Positions 1 to 8,200 of a DNA stretch of 34,907 nt are shown here, piece after piece. The DNA is from Bacillota bacterium. Lineage in GTDB: Bacteria > Bacillota > Clostridia > Saccharofermentanales > UBA5734. Both the position numbers and the translations under genes were made by a program. Every line of letters begins with the position of its first letter. Within the stretch, counting starts at the first letter, position 1. The notes beneath the pieces are model-generated. The model saw nothing but the letters and a program-made list of their open reading frames with translations. It ran no database searches and was not told the DNA's origin. The stretch spans positions 1-34,907 of the forward strand of contig JAKPNJ010000236.1 in NCBI GenBank assembly GCA_029548445.1, given 5' to 3'.

Positions 1-209
1 TTGGCGTCGGCCTCGCTGACGACGCCCAGCGTGATATTGTAGATCGCGCCCGTATTGGCGGCCTTGAACGCGTCAATCATCCCCTGCAGCATGGCCTGGT
101 CCTCCTGGGACCCCCACACCTTCAGGTCGACGGTTTCCTTCCCCTTGCAGCCGACGGCCAGCGAACCGACCAGGACCAGGATGAGCACGATGGACAGAAT
201 CTTTCTCAT
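1..209 (-). CDS. ABC sugar transporter substrate-binding lipoprotein (partial, N-terminus only)
   Basis: Only the first 69 codons are inside the window; the gene runs off the left edge. The start is the ATG at 209, preceded by the SD-like run GAGAGGAG. The protein opens with a lipoprotein signal: MRK, a hydrophobic stretch of about 15 residues, then the lipobox LAVGC with the acylated Cys at position 21. The mature start (VDLKVWGSQEDQ, then MIDAFKAAN) fits family 1 extracellular solute-binding proteins of the maltose/oligosaccharide type. It would sit on the outer face of the cytoplasmic membrane and deliver sugars to an ABC importer encoded to the left. It lies on the same strand as the GH26 gene but has its own promoter. 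The exact sugar cannot be told from this fragment. Confidence 0.85.
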   Translation of the reverse strand, partial: MRKILSIVLILVLVGSLAVGCKGKETVDLKVWGSQEDQAMLQGMIDAFKAANTGAIYNITLGVVSEADA

Positions 210-278
210 GATCGACTCTCCTCTCGTTGGTTCACGATTGTGAATCCGCAATGCCTTCCACAGTCATACGAAAACAAG

Positions 279-318
279 GTTCCGATGCGGGATGTCCATT
301 GCACTTTGTTCCGATGCG
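279..318. repeat. 11-bp direct repeat in the lipoprotein leader
   Basis: GTTCCGATGCG occurs at 279-289 and again at 308-318, 29 bases apart start to start, close to three helical turns. Both copies lie between the promoter -10 box and the lipoprotein start codon, so they could be operator half-sites or leader elements. The function is inferred from position only. Confidence 0.45.
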
Positions 319-358
319 TTCACCTCCTGTGCGATGCTGTGGTCGTGCAACTGTGTTT

Positions 359-388
359 ATTATACCCGATTTGGTGCAAATTCGTTCA
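359..388 (-). promoter_or_regulatory. Promoter for the sugar-binding lipoprotein
   Basis: Read on the minus strand, a perfect -10 box TATAAT lies at 359-364. A weak -35-like TGAACG lies at 383-388, with an 18-base spacer. The predicted transcript would have a leader of about 140 bases before the ATG at 209. A strong -10 with a poor -35 suggests a regulated promoter. Confidence 0.6.
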
Positions 389-487
389 TCAATTTTCATC
401 ATATCGCTTGCTGCAGGCAGGCTGGCGCCGCGTTAATCCGGCATTCGGCACCAAGAATCGTTTCGGGACTCCGACAGTTCCCCGTCC

Positions 488-2476
488 TCAGTCCCCGGAC
501 CAGTCCGGCAGTTCGTCCAGGGTGACCACCCGGGGGTGGGCGTAGACATGGCGGACATGATCCGCCCCGTTCTGGGCCTCGTCCCGGACGAAGGTGCCCC
601 AGGTGGCGAACCAGCTCCAATCCGCCCGGAAGGCCGACAGGAGGTCGGGATCGGGGATCGGGCCGTTCTCGGTCATGGCGACGATCTTCCGGTCGCCGAC
701 GATCCGCACCAGCGCGTCGTACCGGTCCTGGACGGGACCGTAGTCCCCGCCGGCCGGATAGGAGTCAAACCCGAGGATGTCGACCACGTCGTCGCCCGGA
801 TACCAGATGGACTCAGGGGAGGACCAAACCCAGAGCAGGTTGTCCAGGCCGTGGAGATGGGTCAGCCGGTCATACAGGAGCCGGTACAGGGCCTTCCCGG
901 CCTCCGCCCCCTTCGCCCCCCACCAGAACCACCCGCCGCCGGCCTCGTGGAGGGGCCGCCAGAGAACGGGCACCCCCGCATCCTCGAGCCGCTGGAGCTG
1001 GAACGCGATGGCATCGATATCCCGCAGCAGCAGGGCGTACTCCGCCGAATCCGGGTCCGCCAGCGCCGCCGCCAGGTCGAAGGTCGTGGCGTCGGTATAG
1101 AACCCCCGGTACCATTCCTTGCCCGGGACATCGAGCAAGCCGGACGGGGCGTTCCAGTGCCACTGGAAGGAGACGATGCCGCCGTCCCGCCACCAGCCGA
1201 TGGCCAGCTCGACTTCGTTGGAGGCATCTCCCCGCTCGGTCCTGGACGGGTAATAGCGCATCATGTCGAAGGCGACCAGGGCGGGCTTCTTTCCGGTTGT
1301 CTCCTCGATCCAGGCGACCTGGCCGATATCCGCCTGCCCGGACAGGATCGCGGTCCCGTACTGGTCCGCCAGGTAGCCCAGCAGCCGGCGCGCCGCCCCG
1401 GAGGCCTTCGGGTTGACCGGTTCCCGGGACGGCCGGTGGACGACCGGGTCCGGCACCACCGGGTCCAGCCGGAAGGCGTCCAGGTCATAGCCGCCCTTCC
1501 CGGACAGCAGCAGGAGCGAGTTGCGTCCGCGTTCCAGCATGAGGTCCTCCACTGCCATGTCGGCAAAACCGTCCGTCCGGGGCAGGTCGATGCTGCCCAG
1601 CGGAAGGCCGTTCATCTCCAGGTAGCAGGCCCGGTCCCCGTCCGGCGCGTCGTACCGGATGTGGAGCCGGTACCGGCCGGATGCGGCGAGGTCGAAGTCG
1701 ATCCGGAACGAGTCGGAGCCCCGGTCGAATCCCGTGATGTAGCCAGTCCCGGTAAAGCCGGCCTTGTCCCGGGCCGCCTCCACGCCCTTGAGCAGGCCGT
1801 CCTCGGTTTCCAGGCGAACCGTGACGCCGGCGGGCACCGGGGTGGGGTCGGCGGGAGTGGGTTCGGCCGGGGTGGGGTCGGCCGGCGTGGGTTCGGCCGG
1901 CGTGGATGCGGGCTCCGTCGGGGGGGTCCCGTCGGGGGTGAGCAGGCCCAGGGCCCCCAGGACGGCCCGGATTCGCGGATCATTCCGGGGGTCCGGATCC
2001 CGGGGCTGCGGCCAGGGGTAGCCGGCATCGAGGGAGAGGGGGTCCCGGAGGATGTCGATGACCGGCAGGTCCGTCGACAGGGACGAAAAACCTGTCCAGA
2101 AGGCGCCCAGGAACAGGCGCTCCCCGTCCACCTGGACAACGAAGGGCAGGCCGGAGGTCGGCACGGGCGGCAGCCTCGCCAGCACGTCCTCCCTGGACCG
2201 GAGGGACAGGAGATGGTCCTCCCACCGGTATCCCAGCAGGTCGACGTCCGACAGGACGGGACGGTCCTCCAGGGGCAGGCGGTTCAGGGGCATTCGGGCC
2301 GCTGCCTGGGGGGTCATGCCCCGGACCAGGAACAGGGCCCACCGGCTTCCGTCGGGATGGACGCTCTCCCCGGGCCGGAACGCGATCCAGGCCAGGAGGC
2401 CGATGGCGGCGGCCACCGGCAGCAGCATCCGGAGCGCAGCCGCCAGGCGGGAGGGCCGTCGATCGCTCCGCCCCAT
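488..2476 (-). CDS. GH26 endo-beta-1,4-mannanase, membrane-anchored, with CBM35-like domain
   Basis: 662 residues. Residues 18-33 form a single N-terminal membrane/signal segment after an Arg-rich start. Residues about 40-180 form a domain I cannot name. Residues 185-216 are a Pro-Thr-Ala-Glu/Asp linker. Residues about 217-340 form a beta-sandwich resembling family 35 carbohydrate-binding modules (LETEDG start, LDAFRL end). Residues about 350-660 are the GH26 catalytic barrel. The acid/base is E511 in RPLHEAGGGWFWWG and the nucleophile is E603 in AMTENG, both in typical GH26 settings. The enzyme should cleave mannan backbones outside the cell. The ATG shares one base with the stop of the zinc-ribbon gene upstream (TAATG), so the two are probably translationally coupled. 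No clear terminator follows. Confidence 0.88.
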   Translation of the reverse strand: MGRSDRRPSRLAAALRMLLPVAAAIGLLAWIAFRPGESVHPDGSRWALFLVRGMTPQAAARMPLNRLPLEDRPVLSDVDLLGYRWEDHLLSLRSREDVLARLPPVPTSGLPFVVQVDGERLFLGAFWTGFSSLSTDLPVIDILRDPLSLDAGYPWPQPRDPDPRNDPRIRAVLGALGLLTPDGTPPTEPASTPAEPTPADPTPAEPTPADPTPVPAGVTVRLETEDGLLKGVEAARDKAGFTGTGYITGFDRGSDSFRIDFDLAASGRYRLHIRYDAPDGDRACYLEMNGLPLGSIDLPRTDGFADMAVEDLMLERGRNSLLLLSGKGGYDLDAFRLDPVVPDPVVHRPSREPVNPKASGAARRLLGYLADQYGTAILSGQADIGQVAWIEETTGKKPALVAFDMMRYYPSRTERGDASNEVELAIGWWRDGGIVSFQWHWNAPSGLLDVPGKEWYRGFYTDATTFDLAAALADPDSAEYALLLRDIDAIAFQLQRLEDAGVPVLWRPLHEAGGGWFWWGAKGAEAGKALYRLLYDRLTHLHGLDNLLWVWSSPESIWYPGDDVVDILGFDSYPAGGDYGPVQDRYDALVRIVGDRKIVAMTENGPIPDPDLLSAFRADWSWFATWGTFVRDEAQNGADHVRHVYAHPRVVTLDELPDWSGD
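1842..1901. repeat. Four tandem 15-bp units encoding the GH26 linker
   Basis: Four near-identical 15-base units (forms of GTGGGGTCGGCCGGC and GTGGGTTCGGCCGGC on the plus strand) lie head to tail. On the coding strand they give alternating PTPAE and PTPAD blocks, an acidic Pro/Thr linker between the unknown N-terminal domain and the CBM35-like domain. Such arrays can change copy number by slippage. Confidence 0.85.
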
Positions 2477-3105
2477 TAACGGCGTCCCCCCACGCGGATC
2501 GTCGCGGATCCCCGGATCCCGACCACCAGCAGCAGGACCCCCAGGCCGGACAGGAGCAGGAGGGACAGGCCCGGGCTGCCGCGGCCGACGGGCGTGCTGA
2601 CAAAGGGCAGCCAGGGGATGTACCGGATCTCGAGGGCGGATCCGGCGGACGGCAGGGTCGCCACATTGAACACCTTCGTCATGGTGAAACTGCCGGACCG
2701 TTCCCTCCCGCCGGCGACATACCGGTAGGAGACCTGGTAGTCATGGTCCATCGGGTCCGAGGTGCTGTCGATCTTCTGTGTCACCGACGTGACGGTTCCC
2801 TGGGCGGAGGTGCCCAGGACCAGGGCCAGCGGGGCCTGGAGGCCGGCCAGGATCAGCAGGATCCCGACCAGGATCAGCACGGCCGAAGGGCGCTTCCTTG
2901 CCCGGGGGGCGGGCGCCGGCGGCGCTGCGGGGGCCGGGGCGGCCGCTGCCTGGTATATGGGCGCCGGCGGCGCCGCAGGGGCCGGCGGGGCGGCGGGACC
3001 GGTTCCGGCCCTTCCGTCCAGGCGGGCGCCGCAGGCCGTACAGAAAGCGGATCCCTCCGGGGTCGGCTGTCCGCAGGAAGGGCAATAGCGCGTTGGTGGC
3101 GTCAT
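2476..3105 (-). CDS. Zinc-ribbon membrane protein with DUF3592-like domain
   Basis: 209 residues from the ATG at 3105. That start has AGGAGG at a good distance; an in-frame GTG at 3126 would place this SD inside the coding region. An N-terminal zinc ribbon is shown by two CxxC pairs (CPSCG and CTACG). It is followed by a long Ala/Pro linker, a membrane helix (about residues 73-93), an extracytoplasmic region of about 75 residues with the pattern of DUF3592 proteins (YQVSYRY, then RYIPW), and a second membrane helix near the C-terminus. The role is unknown. It overlaps the GH26 start by one base, so it may help position or regulate the mannanase, or the coupling may be incidental. It could equally be a general envelope protein. 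Confidence 0.75.
   Translation of the reverse strand: MTPPTRYCPSCGQPTPEGSAFCTACGARLDGRAGTGPAAPPAPAAPPAPIYQAAAAPAPAAPPAPAPRARKRPSAVLILVGILLILAGLQAPLALVLGTSAQGTVTSVTQKIDSTSDPMDHDYQVSYRYVAGGRERSGSFTMTKVFNVATLPSAGSALEIRYIPWLPFVSTPVGRGSPGLSLLLLSGLGVLLLVVGIRGSATIRVGGRR
2911..2988. repeat. Duplicated 30-bp segment encoding the Ala/Pro linker
   Basis: Segments 2911-2940 and 2959-2988 match at about 26 of 30 positions (both begin GGGCGCCGGCGGCGC). They code for repeated Pro-Ala blocks between the zinc ribbon and the first membrane helix. This looks like local expansion of a flexible linker. Confidence 0.7.
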
Positions 3106-3166
3106 GATGTTTCCTCCTGTCTTCACAAGCGGATCGACCTGGTCCGCGATCCGTCCGCGCCGGGAC

Positions 3167-3823
3167 TCAGGGCGTGGCGAGAGCCGGCAGCAGGCCGACG
3201 ACCAGGAAGGCCTGGGCCGTCACATAGGTGGTCATGATCACCCCGTCCCCCCATCGGAGCCGGCCCCGGAACCGGTGGATGGCCAGGAGGCTGTCCGAGA
3301 GGAGAAACAGCAGGGATCCGGCGAACGGCAGCCAGGCGGCCGGCCCCCGGAAAGAGAAAATCCGGGCCAGGGCCAGGACGGCCATGAGCAGGAGGATCCC
3401 GCCATAGGCGAGGAGTCCGCCCCGGAAGGCCTCCAGGCAGGGGCCCATCCACCGGAGGAACAGGAGGGGCAGGACCCCGCAGGGCAGGACCGCCAGGACG
3501 TACCAAGGGGGCACCCCGGCCAGGAAATCCGCGGATGTGAGGAGGGCCGCCATCCAGGCCAGGTGGCCCAGGAGAAAGGCGGACAGGCCGCCCAGGAACC
3601 AGGCCGGGCGATCGAACCGAAGGAGAAGGGCGTCGCCGGCCGCAGCCGCCGCCAGGGCCGCCAGGATCCAGGGATTCGCCGGATCCGACTCCAGCAGGTG
3701 GAAGGCCATGAGAAGGGGCATCAGCAGGCACTTGGTCCAGGCCTGGGTTTTCGGGACGGCCAGGTGGAGCACCAGGTCCAGGGCCAGGAGCCCCAGGGCG
3801 ACGATCCCGAATCCAGGTGCCAT
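3167..3823 (-). CDS. YhhN/TMEM86-family integral membrane protein
   Basis: 218 residues, almost entirely hydrophobic, with about eight predicted membrane segments. The spacing of conserved polar residues (AAAGDALLL in an early helix and LFLLSDSLLA in a late helix) fits the YhhN family. Eukaryotic members (TMEM86) are lysoplasmalogenases; bacterial members mostly lack a proven substrate. The ATG at 3823 has a G-rich SD (GGGGAGGGG). The GNAT-like gene ends 27 bases upstream and the zinc-ribbon gene starts 61 bases downstream on the same strand, so co-transcription is likely. A role in lipid turnover is inferred from the family only. Confidence 0.78.
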   Translation of the reverse strand: MAPGFGIVALGLLALDLVLHLAVPKTQAWTKCLLMPLLMAFHLLESDPANPWILAALAAAAAGDALLLRFDRPAWFLGGLSAFLLGHLAWMAALLTSADFLAGVPPWYVLAVLPCGVLPLLFLRWMGPCLEAFRGGLLAYGGILLLMAVLALARIFSFRGPAAWLPFAGSLLFLLSDSLLAIHRFRGRLRWGDGVIMTTYVTAQAFLVVGLLPALATP

Positions 3824-3850
3824 GTGCCCGCCCCTCCCCGTCGCGACCGG

Positions 3851-5047
3851 TCAGGCCGGTTCCGCCAGTTCCTTCACATAATACCGATACACCCGGTAGA
3901 TCCGGCCGCCGGCGTTTTCCACCGACTTCCAGGACGCAACGTTCCGCTCCCCGATGGTGGAGGCGTCGAAGCGGGTGTAGCCCCTCTTGACCGCGGCCAC
4001 GAGGCTCCGGGCGTAGCAGGCGGCCATGACCCCGCGCCGATGGTACTCGGGCAGGCTGAACTGCATCATCCCCCGGGCGGTCCGGACCTTCCGCCGATAA
4101 TACAGGAAACGCAGGATGTTCAGGGGGCTCAGCCGGCCGCTGCGCATGTGGATCAGCGCCTCGTTCATGTCCGGCACCCCCAGCACGAAGGCGATGGGCT
4201 CGTTGTCGGACAGCCGCCGGGCAATGTGGATCAGGGCGGGATCCAGGATGGACCGGTTCTGCCGGACGAATTCGTCCACATGCTGCCGCGACGGCAACGG
4301 GGCGTCCCAGCCGGGTGGATAGGCACCCACGAGCACCTTGTAAACATCACCCACGTCCCGGTCGATCTGCTTCAGGTCGGCCTGGTCCACCCGGAATCCC
4401 ACCCGGCGCTCGGAGAACTCCGCCAGGCGCACCAGCCGGTCCAGGTCCAATTCTTCACTGGTGACCTCCATGGCGTAGAGGTCCTCCCATTTTCGGAATC
4501 CCCGGGCCTCCACGGCGGCACCGTACCATTCCGGGTTGTAGCTGTTGAGCACGGCGGGCGGCCCGTCGAATCCCTGTACCAGGATGCCGCGGGCGCTCTC
4601 CCCGTCGTCAGGCGACAGGGGCCCCTTGAGGTGGGTGGCGCCCCGGGCGCGGCACCAGGCCTCCGCCGCATCGAGAATCCGGCTGGCGCTGTCGGGCCCG
4701 TCGGCCTCGAAGAGCGAGAAGAACCCCCAGAGCTCCCGGGACGGATCCCGGGATGGATCCTTCTCATATGCTTCGCGGTCGTCCTTCAGCCTGGGGTTCA
4801 CGCCGCACAGGACCCGGGCCACGGGCCGACGGCCCTCGTACGCCAGGAAGAAGGAATGGGATGCATACGTAAAAAATTCGTTGCCGACACCCCGGAGCAG
4901 CTTCTTCAGGTCGCCCCGGAGGGACGGAACCCAGTTGCGGTCTCCGCGGTAGAGGCGGAATGGCAGGGCAATGAAGGCATCCAGGGCCTCCTCCCCCACT
5001 TCCCGGACCTCCAGGTGCCTGTTGACGGGATGGTCTCCCTCCGCCAT
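3851..5047 (-). CDS. GNAT-like acyltransferase family protein
   Basis: 398 residues from the ATG at 5047, which has SD AAAGGAG. The N-terminal half carries an acetyltransferase-like pattern: FRLYRGDRNWVPSLRGD, then AYEGRRPVARVL. A central block, KGPLSPDDGE followed by LVQGFDGPP and YNPEWY, is typical of a widespread family of about 380 residues usually annotated as GNAT N-acetyltransferase. The C-terminus has a second GNAT-like pattern (RGVMAACYARSLVAAVKRGY, then SWKSVENAGG). The substrate is unknown. It is the first gene of the minus-strand run leading to GH26 and diverges from the activase-like gene. A possible minus-strand -10 (GATAAT, 5169-5174) lies upstream without a convincing -35. Confidence 0.75.
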   Translation of the reverse strand: MAEGDHPVNRHLEVREVGEEALDAFIALPFRLYRGDRNWVPSLRGDLKKLLRGVGNEFFTYASHSFFLAYEGRRPVARVLCGVNPRLKDDREAYEKDPSRDPSRELWGFFSLFEADGPDSASRILDAAEAWCRARGATHLKGPLSPDDGESARGILVQGFDGPPAVLNSYNPEWYGAAVEARGFRKWEDLYAMEVTSEELDLDRLVRLAEFSERRVGFRVDQADLKQIDRDVGDVYKVLVGAYPPGWDAPLPSRQHVDEFVRQNRSILDPALIHIARRLSDNEPIAFVLGVPDMNEALIHMRSGRLSPLNILRFLYYRRKVRTARGMMQFSLPEYHRRGVMAACYARSLVAAVKRGYTRFDASTIGERNVASWKSVENAGGRIYRVYRYYVKELAEPA

Positions 5048-5238
5048 GAATGGACGCTCCTTTCGCCGGCAACCCGCCTGGCGCTGCATAACGCCGCGGT
5101 GCCTGCCTGTCGCGATTGCGGCCGCCGATCCGGCAACCGTCGGGGCGGACCGGGCCGCCTCCCGCTCCATTATCGGCAACCCGGGGACAAAAGGAAAGCC
5201 CCGGCGGGATCCGGCCGGCCAGGAACGCAAGATCCGAC

Positions 5239-5268
5239 TTGCCCGAAAGGCGGGATCCGGGGTATAAC
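5239..5268 (+). promoter_or_regulatory. Promoter of the activase/dehydratase-like gene
   Basis: TTGCCC at 5239-5244 and TATAAC at 5263-5268 are separated by 18 bases. Transcription should begin near 5275, close upstream of the first in-frame ATG at 5294. Confidence 0.6.
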
Positions 5269-5293
5269 CTCTATCATATCCGCCCACCCCGCC

Positions 5294-8200
5294 ATGGGGC
5301 GGGGCCGGGCGTCGCGGCACCGGAGACGGGAACAGGGGGACGGCACGCTGAGAACCACCGGCATCTGCATCGGCGCCTCCACGGTGACCCTGGCCACGAT
5401 GGTCGGGGAACCGGACGGGCCGAGGGTCGGGACCACCCGGGCCATCGCCCATGAAGGCGATCCCCGCGGGATCCTGGCCGGGCTCTTCGACGGGCCCGAG
5501 GTCCGGGACGCCGACCGGGTGGCCGTCACCGGCCGCCGGCTGCGCCTGGCCGTCCGGGCGAGCCACATCCCCGAACCGGAAGCCCTGGAAGCCGCCTACG
5601 CCTTCTGGGCCCGGGACGGCCGCAGCGCCCGGACCCTCGTCAGCGCCGGTGGGGAGACCTTCCTGGCCTTCCGGCTGGATGAGCGGGGCGCCATCGTCGG
5701 CGTCCAGTCGGGCAACAAGTGCGCCTCCGGCACCGGCGAGTTCTTCCTCCAGCAGCTCCGGCGCATGGACCTCTCCGTGGAGGAGGCCCTGGAGGCCGCC
5801 GAGGACGCGGAGCCTTACCGGGTGGCCGGGCGATGCAGCGTCTTCTGCAAGAGCGACTGCACCCACGCCCTGAACAAGGGCGCGGCCCGTCCCCACGTGG
5901 TGGCGGGCCTGTGCGACATGATGGCCGGCCGGATCCTGGAATTGCTTCGGGATGCCGATCCCGGGCCGGTCCTCCTGGTGGGCGGCAGCTCCGCCAACCG
6001 GGTCATGGTGCGATTCCTCCGGAATGCCGGGGTCGATGTCCACATCCCGCCCGGCAGCCGCCATTTCGAGGCCATCGGCGCCGCCCTCTGGGCGATGGAC
6101 CATGACACCCTCCCCGCCCCGGGAGGCCGGGACCTGTTCCTCCCGTCCGCCGCCGGCTTCCGGACCCATCCGCCCCTGGACGCGGCCCTGGACCGGGTCG
6201 CCTTCCTGGAGATGCCCCGGGGAACCCCCGAGGCCGGCGACGCCTGCGTCCTGGGTGTCGACGCAGGCTCCACCACCACCAAGGCCGTGCTGGTCCGTCG
6301 CCGGGACCTGGCGATCCTGGCCGGCGTCTACCTGCGGACCCATGGGGATCCCGTGGCCGCGGCCCGGAATTGTTACCGCGCCCTGGCGGCGGACCTGCCG
6401 GTCCCGGTCCGCATCGAGGCCCTGGCCACCACGGGATCCGGCCGCCGGATCACGGGGCTCCATGCCATGACCCCCATCGTCATTAACGAGATCATCGCCC
6501 ACGCCCGGGCGGCGGCCCATTTCGACCCCGCTGTCGACACCCTGTTCGAGATCGGGGGCCAGGACGCCAAGTACACCCACCTGACCCACGGGGTCGCCAC
6601 GGACTACGCCATGAACGAGGCCTGCTCGGCGGGCACCGGCTCCTTCCTGGAGGAATCCGCCCGGGAGTCCCTGGGCCTCCCGGTGGAAGCCATCGGGGAA
6701 GTCGCTTTCCGGGGCGGTGCGCCTCCGGATTTCAACGACCAGTGCGCCGCGTTCATCGGCAGCGACGTCAAGACCGCGGCCCAGGACGGGGTGTCCCGGG
6801 AAGACATCGCCGCCGGCCTGGTCTACTCGGTATGCCAGAACTACCTGAACCGGGTCAAGGGCGCCCGCCCCGTGGGCAGCCGGATCCTGATGCAGGGCGG
6901 CGTCTGCTACAACCGGGCGGTCCCCGCTGCCATGGCGGTCCTGACGGGGAAACCCATCGTCGTCCCTCCCGAGCCCGGGCTCATGGGCGCCTACGGCGCC
7001 GCCCTGGAGACCCTGGACCGGCTGGATGCCGGACTGGCGGCGGCGAGCCCGGTGGACCTGCCGGAACTGGCCGACCGGGACATGGAATCGGCCGGCGCCT
7101 TCACCTGCCCGGGCGGGCGGTCCCGCTGCGACCGGAAGTGCCCCATCCGCCGCTTCCGGGTGGCGGGCCGGACCCTGCCCTTCGGCGGCGCCTGCAGCCT
7201 GTACGACGACCCGTTTCGGACCGCCGCGGCGATCCCGGCGATCCCGGCGATCCCGCCGGTCCCGGCGGCGCAAGGCGCGCCGTCGCCGGCCGCAGCCGAA
7301 CCGGGGGATGGCGGACCGGCCCTGGATTTCGTCGCCCTCCGGGAACGGCTCCTGCGGGAGGCCTGCGAAGCCGCCGCGCCGGCGTCCGATGCGCCGGATG
7401 GCGCCCCCTTCGTCGGATTCCCCCTGTCCCTCATGACCCACACCCTGATGCCCCTGTACACCGTCTTCTTCCGTGCCCTGGGCTTCCGGGCCGCCGCCGG
7501 TCCCGCCCCCGACCCCGCCGGTCTCGAGCGGAAGGGCGCCGCCTTTTGTTGGCCCATGGAACAGTCCCACGGGGCCCTGGCGTCCCTGCTGGCCCGAAAG
7601 CCCGACATCCTCTTCCTGCCCCACGTCAAGGCGCTCCCGGTCCCCGGCGGCGAGGCCGTCCGGGTGACCTGCCCCTTCGTCCAGTCCGAACCCTACGTCC
7701 TGCGGTCGGCCTTCCCCGAAACCGCGTCCCTCCGGGTCCTGTCCCCGGTCCTGGACATGACGGCCGACTACGGGGACGCCTGGCCCGCCTTCCTCGACAT
7801 GGCCCGGTCCCTGGGACGCGGGGAGGAGGCCGCCCGGGCGGCGTTCCGCCGGGCCGTCGACGCCCAGGCGGGCTTCCACGCCGCCTGCCGTCGGGAGGGA
7901 GCCCGGTTCCTCGCCGACCTGGAGAACGGGCCCGACCGGTTCGCCGTGGTCCTGTCCGGCCGCCCCTACAACGCGTTCGCGTCCGCAGGCCACATGGGCA
8001 TCCCCCTGAAGTTCGCGTCCCGGGGCGTCCCGATCCTCCCGGTGGATTTCCTGCCCGCGGAGGGCGAGGCTTCGTCCGACGCGGGCAACATGTACTGGGC
8101 CTCGGGCCAGGCAATTCTCAAGGGCGCCCGCTTCACGGCCCGCCATCCCCGGCTCTATGGCGTCTACCTGACCAATTTCAGCTGCGGTCCCGATTCCTTC

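Noticed and set aside
210-305. Possible 32-codon leader peptide overlapping the lipoprotein start
   Set aside because: The GTG start lies too far from the SD-like run and the composition is not typical of an attenuator peptide; kept only as part of a finding.
536-2479. Long plus-strand open frame opposite GH26
   Set aside because: GH26 has catalytic residues and a recognisable domain order; the antisense frame is Gly/Arg/Gln/Pro-rich with no motif.
3103-3126. GTG start at 3126 for the zinc-ribbon protein
   Set aside because: The AGGAGG sequence would then be inside the coding region; it is ideally placed for the ATG at 3105.
7231-7257. Three 9-bp units as a possible CRISPR-like or regulatory array
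   Set aside because: They are contiguous, in frame and encode an Ala-Ile-Pro linker; no spacers exist.
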